From M2408 sp046303515 (GTDB lineage: Bacteria > Bacteroidota > Bacteroidia > Flavobacteriales_D > Crocinitomicaceae), in assembly GCA_046303515.1 (NCBI GenBank), contig JBKCGI010000196.1:1-10415 (forward strand): a DNA stretch of 10,415 nt, written 5' to 3'. A model generated the notes under the pieces. The model searched no databases. It worked only from the letters and a program-made list of their open reading frames with translations, and had not been told where the DNA came from. A program made the translations under genes and the position numbers. Of this stretch, positions 1-5,686 are shown piece by piece; position 1 is the first letter of the stretch, and every line of letters starts with the position of its first letter.

Positions 1-40
1 GTCTCATAGTGATTAACACATAGTTTTATTGTTTTTGGTT

Positions 41-119
41 AAGGACTTGGTTTGAGAATTAAAATGGTTTTTTGGTTTACATCTTTTTAACATTCTTAAA
101 TCAAGTCTTTTTTTGTTTT
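41..119 (+). terminator. Long hairpin with T-tract, probable rho-independent terminator of a gene left of the window
   Basis: Bases 41-59 pair with 92-110 over 19 consecutive positions: 16 Watson-Crick pairs and 3 G-U pairs (43/108, 50/101, 54/97). After a 2-base bulge, 60-64 can pair with 85-89, leaving a loop of about 20 bases. The right arm runs directly into seven Ts (108-114), a G and four more Ts. All three imperfect pairs are G-U only when the plus strand is transcribed; on the minus strand they become A-C mismatches, and that side lacks a U-run. This points to a plus-strand terminator for an unseen upstream gene convergent with the SUI1 gene. The stem is longer than most terminators, so a small structured RNA or a mobile-element end remains possible. 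Confidence 0.7.
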
Positions 120-122
120 ATA

Positions 123-177
123 AAAACTAATAACTACTAACCAATAACCAATAACTACTAACTAATAACTACTAACT
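123..177. repeat. Heptanucleotide tandem repeat, about 8 copies of MTAACYA
   Basis: From 130 to 177 the sequence is a gap-free run of 7-base units: ATAACTA, CTAACCA, ATAACCA, ATAACTA, CTAACTA, ATAACTA and a final CTAACT. A degenerate copy (AAAACTA) precedes them at 123-129. Variation is confined to unit positions 1 and 6 in the good copies. The array ends three bases before the stop codon of the minus-strand SUI1 gene, so it would form the start of that gene's 3' untranslated region. Similar heptamer arrays occur between genes in several AT-rich bacteria. No function is evident. Confidence 0.85.
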
Positions 178-180
178 CTC

Positions 181-525
181 TCACCCTCCTTTTCTAACAG
201 TTTGATATCCCTTTTTTTTCAAAAGCTCGATTACCTTATCTCGAAAATTGCCTTGAATAATAATTTCACCGTCTTTAACTGTCCCTCCTACTCCACATTT
301 GGATTTAAGCATTTTACCCAAATCTTTCAAATCTTCTTCTAAACCAACAAAACCTTCAATTAAAGTCACTTCTTTGCCTGCACGCTGCTTTTTATCAATT
401 GAAACATATAGTTTTTGTTGCTGATTAGGTAATGTTTCCTGCTCCTCCTGCTCTTCTTGTTCGTATTGAAAATTAGGATTTGTAGAATAGACAACGTTTA
501 CCAGATTTTTATTCTTTTTGCTCAT
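181..525 (-). CDS. yciH: SUI1/YciH family translation-initiation-like factor (eIF1 homologue)
   Basis: A 114-residue protein whose residues 38-114 are a complete SUI1 (eIF1-like) domain. Visible landmarks are the KEVTLIEGF strand (51-59), the acidic/basic helix EEDLKDLGKMLKSKCG (63-78), the VGGTVKDGEIIIQGN loop and strand (79-93), and a C-terminal helix ending KKKGY. The domain fills the C-terminus, as in bacterial YciH. In eukaryotes and archaea eIF1 monitors start-codon choice on the small ribosomal subunit; the bacterial homologue's role is not settled. Residues 21-30 are a Glu/Gln-rich linker encoded by a short 9-base repeat. The ATG at 525 is the natural start. The gene lies 48 bp downstream of the LysR gene on the same strand with no promoter motif between, so the two are probably cotranscribed. 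Symbol by homology. Confidence 0.93.
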   Translation of the reverse strand: MSKKNKNLVNVVYSTNPNFQYEQEEQEEQETLPNQQQKLYVSIDKKQRAGKEVTLIEGFVGLEEDLKDLGKMLKSKCGVGGTVKDGEIIIQGNFRDKVIELLKKKGYQTVRKGG

Positions 526-573
526 CTCTCAAGATTTTCTGTAAAATTAAAATAAATAATATGAAATAATTAT

Positions 574-1497
574 TCAAAATTGTGAATTATTTTCATATTC
601 TTCAATCCAACTGAAGTTCTTTTCATAAATCTTCAATTTATTAGTTTGTATAAATTTGATGAAGGCTAAAGCTATTGGACTAAGTTTTTTATCTTTCAAC
701 CAAATCAATCTCCATTGCGAACGCACTCTCATTTGAACATCTGGTATAATTTCAAGCTCGTTTAGTTTCAATTCATTTTTAACGCTGACAAGAGAAAGCA
801 TCGAATAACCTAAACCGGCTATCACAGCTTGTTTCACCGCTTCATTTGAAGTTAGTTCCATTTTAATTTTAGGCGAATAATTGATTAAATCAAAATGCCT
901 TTGCATAACAATACGGGTACCAGATCCTTCCTCTCGATAAATAAGTTGATACTCTTCAGTTTTATTTTTCTTGGTTATTGAACTTGGGCCAATCAAATAG
1001 AGGGGATTTTTCATCAAAATCTCTTCTTCAAATTCGGTATCATTTGGCAAAACTGAGACTAACGCAAAATCAATTTCATAATTAATTAAATCAGAAATTA
1101 CCTGCTTTCGGTTAGAAACATCTAATTTCAAATCTATTTTTTGATTCAAGTTTAAAAAATCCTTGAGATAAAATGGCATGATGTATTTTCCTGTTGAAAC
1201 TGTCGAAATCTTTAATTTACCGGATAGTACACCATTGAATGAATCTAATTCATACTTAAAATCTTCAACCTTTTGTAATATTTCCCGAGCTTGCTTATAG
1301 AATACCTGACCAAAATCAGAAATAAAAATTTGCTTTCCACGCGTTTCAATTAGCGGAGTTTCGAAATTTTCTTGTAACTTTTTTAATTGTATCGAAATCG
1401 CAGGCTGCGTTAAATCCAGAGCAATTGAAGCCTTTGTAATACTTTTATTTTCTACAACCGAACAAAATAATTGTAATTGTCTCAAATTAAAATCCAT
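574..1497 (-). CDS. LysR-type transcriptional regulator, CbbR/RbcR/NdhR branch
   Basis: A 307-residue, full-length LysR regulator. The winged helix-turn-helix occupies about residues 3-62 (LRQLQLFCSVVE, then TQPAISIQLKKL at 30-41), followed by the linker helix to about 88 and a periplasmic-binding-protein-like effector domain. Several stretches are typical of CbbR-type regulators of CO2 fixation and inorganic carbon uptake: STVSTGKYIMP (98-108, the S-T ligand loop), NRKQVISDL (129-137), DFALVS (143-148), REEGSGTRIVMQRHF (188-202) and LTSNEAVKQAVIAGLGYSMLSL (215-236). Known members sense metabolites such as NADPH, 2-oxoglutarate or 2-phosphoglycolate; the ligand here is unknown. The gene diverges from the 12-gene plus-strand operon across a 90-bp gap containing a palindrome, the classical arrangement for autoregulation and control of the divergent genes. 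Family is certain; subfamily is judged from motif resemblance without a tree. Confidence 0.93.
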   Translation of the reverse strand: MDFNLRQLQLFCSVVENKSITKASIALDLTQPAISIQLKKLQENFETPLIETRGKQIFISDFGQVFYKQAREILQKVEDFKYELDSFNGVLSGKLKISTVSTGKYIMPFYLKDFLNLNQKIDLKLDVSNRKQVISDLINYEIDFALVSVLPNDTEFEEEILMKNPLYLIGPSSITKKNKTEEYQLIYREEGSGTRIVMQRHFDLINYSPKIKMELTSNEAVKQAVIAGLGYSMLSLVSVKNELKLNELEIIPDVQMRVRSQWRLIWLKDKKLSPIALAFIKFIQTNKLKIYEKNFSWIEEYENNSQF

Positions 1498-1521
1498 AAT
1501 TTATTTTTATGTTAATCATTA

Positions 1522-1529
1522 CAAATATA
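1522..1529 (-). promoter_or_regulatory. Bacteroidota -7 promoter element (TATATTTG) for the LysR-SUI1 unit
   Basis: The minus strand reads TATATTTG, matching the Bacteroidota TAnnTTTG -7 consensus, 24 bases before the LysR start codon at 1497. That leaves a leader of roughly 15-20 bases. No clear TTTG -33 element is present at the expected distance, so the promoter may depend on an activator. Confidence 0.6.
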
Positions 1530-1536
1530 AATATTA

Positions 1537-1548
1537 TTTAATATTAAA
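1537..1548. promoter_or_regulatory. 12-bp palindrome, candidate LysR-family operator
   Basis: TTTAATATTAAA is a perfect 12-bp palindrome lying between the two outward promoter elements and overlapping the -33 region of both. T-N11-A spacings, the minimal LysR box pattern, fit across it (for example T1535/A1547 and T1538/A1550). AATATT also occurs at 1530-1535 and 1540-1545. In AT-rich DNA such palindromes arise by chance more easily, but the central position in the divergent gap favours a real binding site for the adjacent regulator. Confidence 0.5.
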
Positions 1549-1554
1549 CAGCTT

Positions 1555-1562
1555 TATATTTG
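1555..1562 (+). promoter_or_regulatory. Bacteroidota -7 promoter element (TATATTTG) for the plus-strand operon
   Basis: TATATTTG matches the TAnnTTTG consensus and ends 25 bases before the ATG at 1588, giving a leader of about 20 bases. The expected -33 position falls in the central palindrome region and has no good TTTG. This is the only TAnnTTTG I found in the gaps between the plus-strand genes, so it may drive the whole downstream series. Confidence 0.65.
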
Positions 1563-1587
1563 TCAGGAATCTAAAAATATAATTATT

Positions 1588-2130
1588 ATGGAAAAGCCAA
1601 TTAAAAACAGAAAAGCCATCAATTACCTTTTAATTTTATTGATTGTAGGTCTTATTGCTTTAGTTCCTTTTGTTTTTTACAATGAATTTAAGCAAACTAT
1701 TTTACCATTATTTCTTGATTTTGCTGCTCATCATTATTTTATTGTTGCTTTTGTACTTTTAATGCTGATTTTGTTCATCGTCAGGTATTCTTTTAAAAAA
1801 AAAGGAACATTAACAAATGAAAGTACGGTAGAGGAGAGTTTAAGCCAAAAGAGTCGTCCGATCAAAAATATTGAAATTGAAAAAATAATATTTTCAGAAG
1901 TAGATGTATTAGCGGATAACGATTCAAAAAACAAACGTATGAAAGAAATTTTATTATCCTTGAGGTTAGGACTTTTATTCAGAAAAAGAGTTACAATATT
2001 CTTCAAAGACTTCACAAACAACCTTAAAATTAGTGATTTAATAATCAAAAAGAAGGACGGTAAAATTATGTTAAAAGGAGGCGGATTTATTCCGATAAGA
2101 AGTATATATAAGATTGAAGTTTCTAAGTAA
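1588..2130 (+). CDS. Two-pass membrane protein of unknown function
   Basis: I do not recognise this 180-residue protein. A basic N-terminus (K3-K9) is followed by hydrophobic segments at about 13-31 and 50-67, each flanked by positive charges (KNRK before the first, RYSFKKKG after the second), which predicts both ends in the cytoplasm. Residues 68-100 are polar and probably flexible. The remaining cytosolic part (about 105-180) is mixed, with a basic helix (KNKRMKEILLSLRLGLLFRKR) and a strand-rich end. It is the first gene of the plus-strand series and lies 42 bp before an SPFH/prohibitin gene. SPFH genes are often paired with NfeD membrane proteins. This one shares the general plan of membrane anchor plus beta-rich tail but shows no NfeD motif I can identify, so the comparison is only positional. 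Confidence 0.85.
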   Translation: MEKPIKNRKAINYLLILLIVGLIALVPFVFYNEFKQTILPLFLDFAAHHYFIVAFVLLMLILFIVRYSFKKKGTLTNESTVEESLSQKSRPIKNIEIEKIIFSEVDVLADNDSKNKRMKEILLSLRLGLLFRKRVTIFFKDFTNNLKISDLIIKKKDGKIMLKGGGFIPIRSIYKIEVSK

Positions 2131-2144
2131 TTCTAAATCTTTTA

Positions 2145-2164
2145 TTTTTTAACCATTTAAAAAA
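2145..2164. repeat. A/T-only 8-bp inverted repeat in the gap between two operon genes
   Basis: TTTTTTAA (2145-2152) and TTAAAAAA (2157-2164) are perfect reverse complements around the loop CCAT, between the two-TM gene and the SPFH gene. With no G-C pair in the stem, the hairpin would be weak, and no U-tract follows. It might mark an RNA-processing or partial attenuation point, or be a chance product of homopolymer runs. Confidence 0.35.
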
Positions 2165-2172
2165 CTTAAATC

Positions 2173-2943
2173 ATGAAAAATTCAATCATCATTATTTCTC
2201 TCGTAGTTGGAAGTTTATTTTGCAGTTGCACTGTTATCAGACCAGGCCAAGTTGGTGTGAAACAAAAATTGGGCAAATTATCTCCTAGAAGTCACACACA
2301 AGGACCTGTATGGTACAATCCTTTCACAACTAAGGTAATAAAAACGAATATTCAAATTAATGATATAGAACTTTCTCTAAGTTTACCTAGTAAAGAAGGC
2401 TTAAGTGTTGTTGCTCAAATATCTATTTTGTATAGAATTGAACAGGAAAGTGTTTCCAAAGTAATTAAAAACATTGGTCCTGACTATGAAAACATCATTT
2501 CAAATGTTTTCCGTTCAGCTTCAGCTGATGTTTGTTCTAATTATTTTGCAAAAGATATGCATTCAGGAATGCGTTCTGAAATTGAAGACTCAATCAGGTC
2601 CAAAATGGCAAACAATTTAGATGATAAAGGTATCGTTGTTGAGGCCGTTTTAATGAAGAGTATTCAACTGCCAAATGGTTTAGCTAAATCCATCGAGGAA
2701 AAACTACAAGCCGAACAAGATGCCATGCGTATGATATTTATTTTGGAACAAGAAAGGCTCGAGGCACAACGTAAAACAATTGAAGCGACTGGTACAAAAG
2801 ACGCCCAAAAAATAATTTCTGAAGGTTTGACAGAAGAAATTTTACGATTAAGAAGTATTGAAGCATTGCTCGAACTTTCAAAATCACCAAATAGCAAAGT
2901 AATTATAACGGAAGGAAAAACACCATTCGTCATTGAACAGTAA
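2173..2943 (+). CDS. SPFH/prohibitin (band 7) family lipoprotein
   Basis: A 256-residue band 7 protein. Residues 1-19 form a hydrophobic leader ending in a relaxed lipobox (L15-F-C-S-C19), so C19 is the likely lipidated residue; an uncleaved N-terminal anchor is the alternative. The band 7 domain runs from about 23 to 190: RPGQVGVKQKLGKL, then SLPSKEGLSVVAQISILYRIE, then FRSASADVCSNYFAKDMHSGMRSEIE, then VLMKSIQLPNGLAKSIEEKLQAEQDAMRM. It is followed by a charged coiled coil and the conserved tail SPNSKVIITEGKTPFVIEQ. Bacterial prohibitin-like proteins assemble into large membrane rings that organise membrane domains or proteases. This lipoprotein form, with SCTVIRPG after the leader, is widespread in Bacteroidota. 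It lies 24 bp before the isocitrate dehydrogenase gene. Confidence 0.9.
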   Translation: MKNSIIIISLVVGSLFCSCTVIRPGQVGVKQKLGKLSPRSHTQGPVWYNPFTTKVIKTNIQINDIELSLSLPSKEGLSVVAQISILYRIEQESVSKVIKNIGPDYENIISNVFRSASADVCSNYFAKDMHSGMRSEIEDSIRSKMANNLDDKGIVVEAVLMKSIQLPNGLAKSIEEKLQAEQDAMRMIFILEQERLEAQRKTIEATGTKDAQKIISEGLTEEILRLRSIEALLELSKSPNSKVIITEGKTPFVIEQ

Positions 2944-2967
2944 TAAACCAAAAAACAATTAACAATT

Positions 2968-4404
2968 ATGAAACGCATAACGATTGCAAAAGGAGATGGA
3001 ATTGGTCCAGAAATTATGGACGCAACATTGAAAATTATAACCGCATCAGGTGTTGAATTAGCCTTCGATGAAATTGAGGTTGGAGAAAAAGTGTACCTTT
3101 CGGGCAACACAGCTGGTATCGCCAAAGAATCATGGGATATAATTAGAAGAAATAAAATCTTCCTAAAAGCACCAATCACAACTCCTCAAGGGGGTGGTTA
3201 CAAAAGCTTAAATGTATCGACAAGAAAATTCCTAGGATTGTATTCAAATGTAAGACCTTGCTTAAGTTTTCATCCATTTGTAAGTACAAAACACCCAGTC
3301 ATGGATGTGGTTATTGTCCGTGAAAATGAAGAGGATTTATATGCAGGTATCGAACATCAGCAAACGGATGAAGTGGTACAATGCTTGAAATTAATTAGTC
3401 GTCCTGGTTGCGAAAAAATTGTACGTTATGCCTTCGAATACGCTAAACAACAAAATAGAAAGAAGGTGACATGCTTCACAAAAGATAATATCATGAAGCA
3501 AACAGATGGTTTATTTCACCAAGTGTTTGATGAAATTGCCAAAGAATATCCAGAAATTGAAAACGAGCATTGGATTGTAGATATCGGTGCGGCAAAATTA
3601 GCTGATACTCCAGAAGCTTTTGACGTAATTGTTATGCCAAATTTATATGGAGATGTGTTGTCTGACGTTGCAGCACAAATCGCTGGCTCGGTTGGCTTGG
3701 CTGGGTCTGCAAATATCGGAGAAGAATGTGCCATGTTTGAGGCAATTCATGGTTCAGCACCTAGAAGAGCAGGACAAAACATGGCAAATCCATCTGGATT
3801 ATTACAAGGAGCGATTATGATGCTAAACCATATTGGAGAAACAGAAGCCGCTGAAAAAATACAAAATGCCTGGCTAAAAACGATTGAAGATGGCACCCAT
3901 ACATATGATGTTTTTAAGGAGGGAGTTAGTAAATTAAAAGTTGGAACAAGCGAATTTGCTGACGCGATTATTGCAAACCTAGGCCAAAAGCCGACTCTTT
4001 TCAAAGAAGCTCAATATTCAAATAACAAAGCGTTAAACCTGCCAAAATACGAGAGAAAAACACCAAAAGTTAAGGAGTTGATAGGTGTAGATATATTTGT
4101 TCATTGGAATGGAACAGAAGCAGAAGATTTATCTAAAATCATGAAGAAAATTGAAACCTCTGGCACCTACTTATCTATGATAACCAACAGAGGAATCAAG
4201 GTTTGGCCAGAAGGATTTAGAGAAACATTTTGCACTGATCATTGGAGATGTAGGTTTAAAACGAAAGAAAATAAAGAAATACTAAAGTCAGATATCATCG
4301 AACTACTTAAAAATGCCTTGAACAAAAATATAGATGTTATAAAAACAGAAAACCTGTACACTTTTGATGGTAAAGAGGCATTTTCTGCTGCACAAGGTCA
4401 ATAA
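2968..4404 (+). CDS. icd: Isocitrate dehydrogenase, Thermus-type with C-terminal extra domain, probably NADP-dependent
   Basis: A 478-residue isocitrate dehydrogenase that oxidatively decarboxylates isocitrate to 2-oxoglutarate and CO2 in the TCA cycle. The N-terminus GDGIGPEI (9-16), substrate-binding S84-T85-R86 and SNVRP (93-97), and the family signature around NLYGDVLSDVAAQ with metal-binding D229 and D233 are all present. HGSAP at 261-265 is followed by R266-R267; basic residues here, where NAD enzymes have an acidic one, favour NADP. After the catalytic part (to about 350) comes a roughly 120-residue extra domain: VGVDIFVHWNGTEAEDL, SMITNRGIKVWP, DHWRCRF and FDGKEAFSAAQGQ, matching the C-terminal domain of Thermus thermophilus IDH. 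Reverse, CO2-fixing operation is possible for IDH in general but not shown by the sequence. Confidence 0.93.
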   Translation: MKRITIAKGDGIGPEIMDATLKIITASGVELAFDEIEVGEKVYLSGNTAGIAKESWDIIRRNKIFLKAPITTPQGGGYKSLNVSTRKFLGLYSNVRPCLSFHPFVSTKHPVMDVVIVRENEEDLYAGIEHQQTDEVVQCLKLISRPGCEKIVRYAFEYAKQQNRKKVTCFTKDNIMKQTDGLFHQVFDEIAKEYPEIENEHWIVDIGAAKLADTPEAFDVIVMPNLYGDVLSDVAAQIAGSVGLAGSANIGEECAMFEAIHGSAPRRAGQNMANPSGLLQGAIMMLNHIGETEAAEKIQNAWLKTIEDGTHTYDVFKEGVSKLKVGTSEFADAIIANLGQKPTLFKEAQYSNNKALNLPKYERKTPKVKELIGVDIFVHWNGTEAEDLSKIMKKIETSGTYLSMITNRGIKVWPEGFRETFCTDHWRCRFKTKENKEILKSDIIELLKNALNKNIDVIKTENLYTFDGKEAFSAAQGQ

Positions 4405-4418
4405 CTAAACATAAAAAG

Positions 4419-4667
4419 ATGGAAATTAATTTAATTAATGGAATGTTTGATGGTAAAGATGCTGTTGATCTAATTTCTGAAATGGTAAAAGTAAAAATTT
4501 TATTCCTCGAAAATAAAATAAATGCAACAAGCAGCGAGGAGGAGATAAAAATGAGGGAGAAAAGGATTAAGCAACTTCAAAATGATTTGAAAATATTAAA
4601 AGAGGAAATAGCAACAAATTCTTCCAAAGCAAAGGAAATGCTTTGTACCCTAACTATTAATTCTTAA
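4419..4667 (+). CDS. Small coiled-coil protein of unknown function
   Basis: An 82-residue protein I do not recognise. The first 40 residues are mixed, with NGMFDGKDAVDLISEMVKVKI (8-28) probably helical. Residues 40-70 (SEEEIKMREKRIKQLQNDLKILKEEI) have the charged heptad pattern of a coiled coil, suggesting an oligomer or a partner protein. No signal peptide or membrane segment is present. It begins 14 bp after isocitrate dehydrogenase and ends 11 bp before the next small gene, with the same strand and base composition as its neighbours, which supports it as a real gene. Confidence 0.75.
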   Translation: MEINLINGMFDGKDAVDLISEMVKVKILFLENKINATSSEEEIKMREKRIKQLQNDLKILKEEIATNSSKAKEMLCTLTINS

Positions 4668-4678
4668 AAAAAAGTAAG

Positions 4679-4837
4679 ATGAAAAATCAAAAAAAAACAT
4701 CAGATAAAAAAACTGAATCTCAAAATGAAAAGTGGATCACTCCTCAAGAGGCTGCAAATAAATTGGGCTTAAGTTTCAATATTGAAAACACCTATTCTTA
4801 TAAAGATAAAAAGGAAAAAGGGAATGCAGCTAAGTGA
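4679..4837 (+). CDS. 52-residue small protein, overlapping the start of the DUF6671 gene
   Basis: An ATG at 4679, 11 bp after the preceding stop, opens a 52-codon frame ending in TGA at 4835-4837. It starts lysine/polar-rich (MKNQKKTSDKKTESQNE), then has a short segment WITPQEAANKLGLS that resembles the first helix of excisionase-type helix-turn-helix proteins, and ends with a lysine-rich tail. It is too short for a full DNA-binding domain. Its last 14 bases overlap the next gene's ATG at 4824, an arrangement typical of translational coupling. It could be a genuine small protein, a truncated gene or a leader peptide. I assign no function. Confidence 0.55.
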   Translation: MKNQKKTSDKKTESQNEKWITPQEAANKLGLSFNIENTYSYKDKKEKGNAAK

Positions 4838-5666
4838 TTTGTATGAAAGAAAAATTTTAATAGCTACAAAACACAAAAAGGAACTAGTTATTGCACCCAT
4901 TTTGGAAGAAAATTTTAAAATGATTGCGGTAACTAGTTTTGATTTTGACAGTGATGAATTTGGCACTTTTACTGGTGAAATTGAAAGATCATTAGGTCCT
5001 ATCGAAACCATCAAATTAAAAGCTAAAAATGCTCTTGAGGCTACTGAATTTGATTTAGTAATTGCCAGTGAAGGTTCCTTTGGTCCACATCCATATCTTT
5101 TTTTTAGCCCATGTGACGAGGAGTTTTTATACTTATACGATAAGAAAAATGATTTTGAAATTTTAGTAAAATCTCTTACGACAATAACAAATTTTAACTC
5201 GCAAGAAATTTTATCTCAACAAGAATTTGAGGCTTTTCTTTCCGAAGTAAATTTCCCTTCACACGGGGTTATTTTGAAAGATATTGAAACAAATTCTTTT
5301 TATAAGGAAATTAATGAAGAGTCGGAACTAAAATCTGTTTTCCAAAATTTACTTTACAAAAATGGAAAAGTTCCTTGCGAAACTGACATGAGAGCCATGT
5401 TTAATCCTACTCGAATGCAGCACATAAAAGAATTAACAAAAAAATTGGTAGAAGAAATCCAACTAATCTGTCCAAAATGTTTGCACCCAGGCTTTCAAAT
5501 CACAGAGGCAAAAAAAGGTTTACCATGCGAATCATGTCATTTCCCTACAGAATCAACTTTGGCTTATATTTCCGAATGTCAAGCTTGCAACTATAAAGAG
5601 GAAAAATTATTTCCTAAAAACAAAAAATACGAAGAAGCAATGTATTGTAACTTCTGTAATCCTTAA
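4824..5666 (+). CDS. DUF6671 family protein with four C-terminal CxxC pairs
   Basis: A 280-residue protein of unknown biochemical role. The ATG at 4824 is preferred over a TTG at 4782 because family members begin near the RKILIATKH motif (here 9-17), and because AAGGAAAAAGGGA lies just upstream as a possible ribosome-binding stretch. The N-terminal part contains RKILIATKHKKELVIAPILE (9-28), FGTFTGEIER (49-58) and the striking ASEGSFGPHP (81-90), with FLYLYDKKN following. The C-terminal 70 residues carry C216/C219, C235/C238, C252/C255 and C275/C278, probably two zinc-ribbon knuckle pairs. The charged, conserved E83-G-S-F-G-P-H-P loop looks like an active site, so an enzyme is likely. It ends 20 bp before Sua5; a link to tRNA or translation is only a positional guess. 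Confidence 0.85.
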   Translation: MQLSDLYERKILIATKHKKELVIAPILEENFKMIAVTSFDFDSDEFGTFTGEIERSLGPIETIKLKAKNALEATEFDLVIASEGSFGPHPYLFFSPCDEEFLYLYDKKNDFEILVKSLTTITNFNSQEILSQQEFEAFLSEVNFPSHGVILKDIETNSFYKEINEESELKSVFQNLLYKNGKVPCETDMRAMFNPTRMQHIKELTKKLVEEIQLICPKCLHPGFQITEAKKGLPCESCHFPTESTLAYISECQACNYKEEKLFPKNKKYEEAMYCNFCNP

Positions 5667-5686
5667 AAAAAACTATCAATTAATTT

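Larger units (their letters stand above)
1521..1563. repeat. 11-bp perfect inverted repeat enclosing the divergent promoter region
   Basis: ACAAATATAAA (1521-1531) is the exact reverse complement of TTTATATTTGT (1553-1563), separated by 21 bases. Each arm contains a TATATTTG promoter-like element reading outward, one toward the LysR gene and one toward the operon. A 12-bp palindrome (1537-1548) sits almost exactly at the centre. This symmetry makes the gap look like a single control site acting on both transcription units. Confidence 0.7.

Noticed and set aside
123..177. Short repeats as a possible CRISPR array
   Set aside because: The units are 7 bases long and contiguous with no spacers, and no cas gene is present; this is a simple tandem repeat.
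1734..2048. 104-codon minus-strand frame inside the two-TM gene
   Set aside because: It lies wholly inside a better-supported gene with coherent membrane topology. Its hydrophobic stretches come from reading AT-rich codons backwards.
2145..2164. A/T-only hairpin as a transcription terminator splitting the operon
   Set aside because: There is no G-C pair in the stem and no T-run after it, so it is unlikely to terminate. No promoter element follows before the SPFH gene.
2664..3179. 171-codon open frame on the minus strand across the SPFH/isocitrate dehydrogenase junction
   Set aside because: It overlaps two strongly supported plus-strand genes, its translation shows no recognisable domain, and its composition is that of a reversed coding frame.
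4782..4823. TTG start giving a longer DUF6671 protein
   Set aside because: The extra 14 residues are basic, lie before the conserved RKILIATKH start region and overlap the 52-residue gene. The ATG at 4824 is better placed, with a purine-rich stretch upstream.
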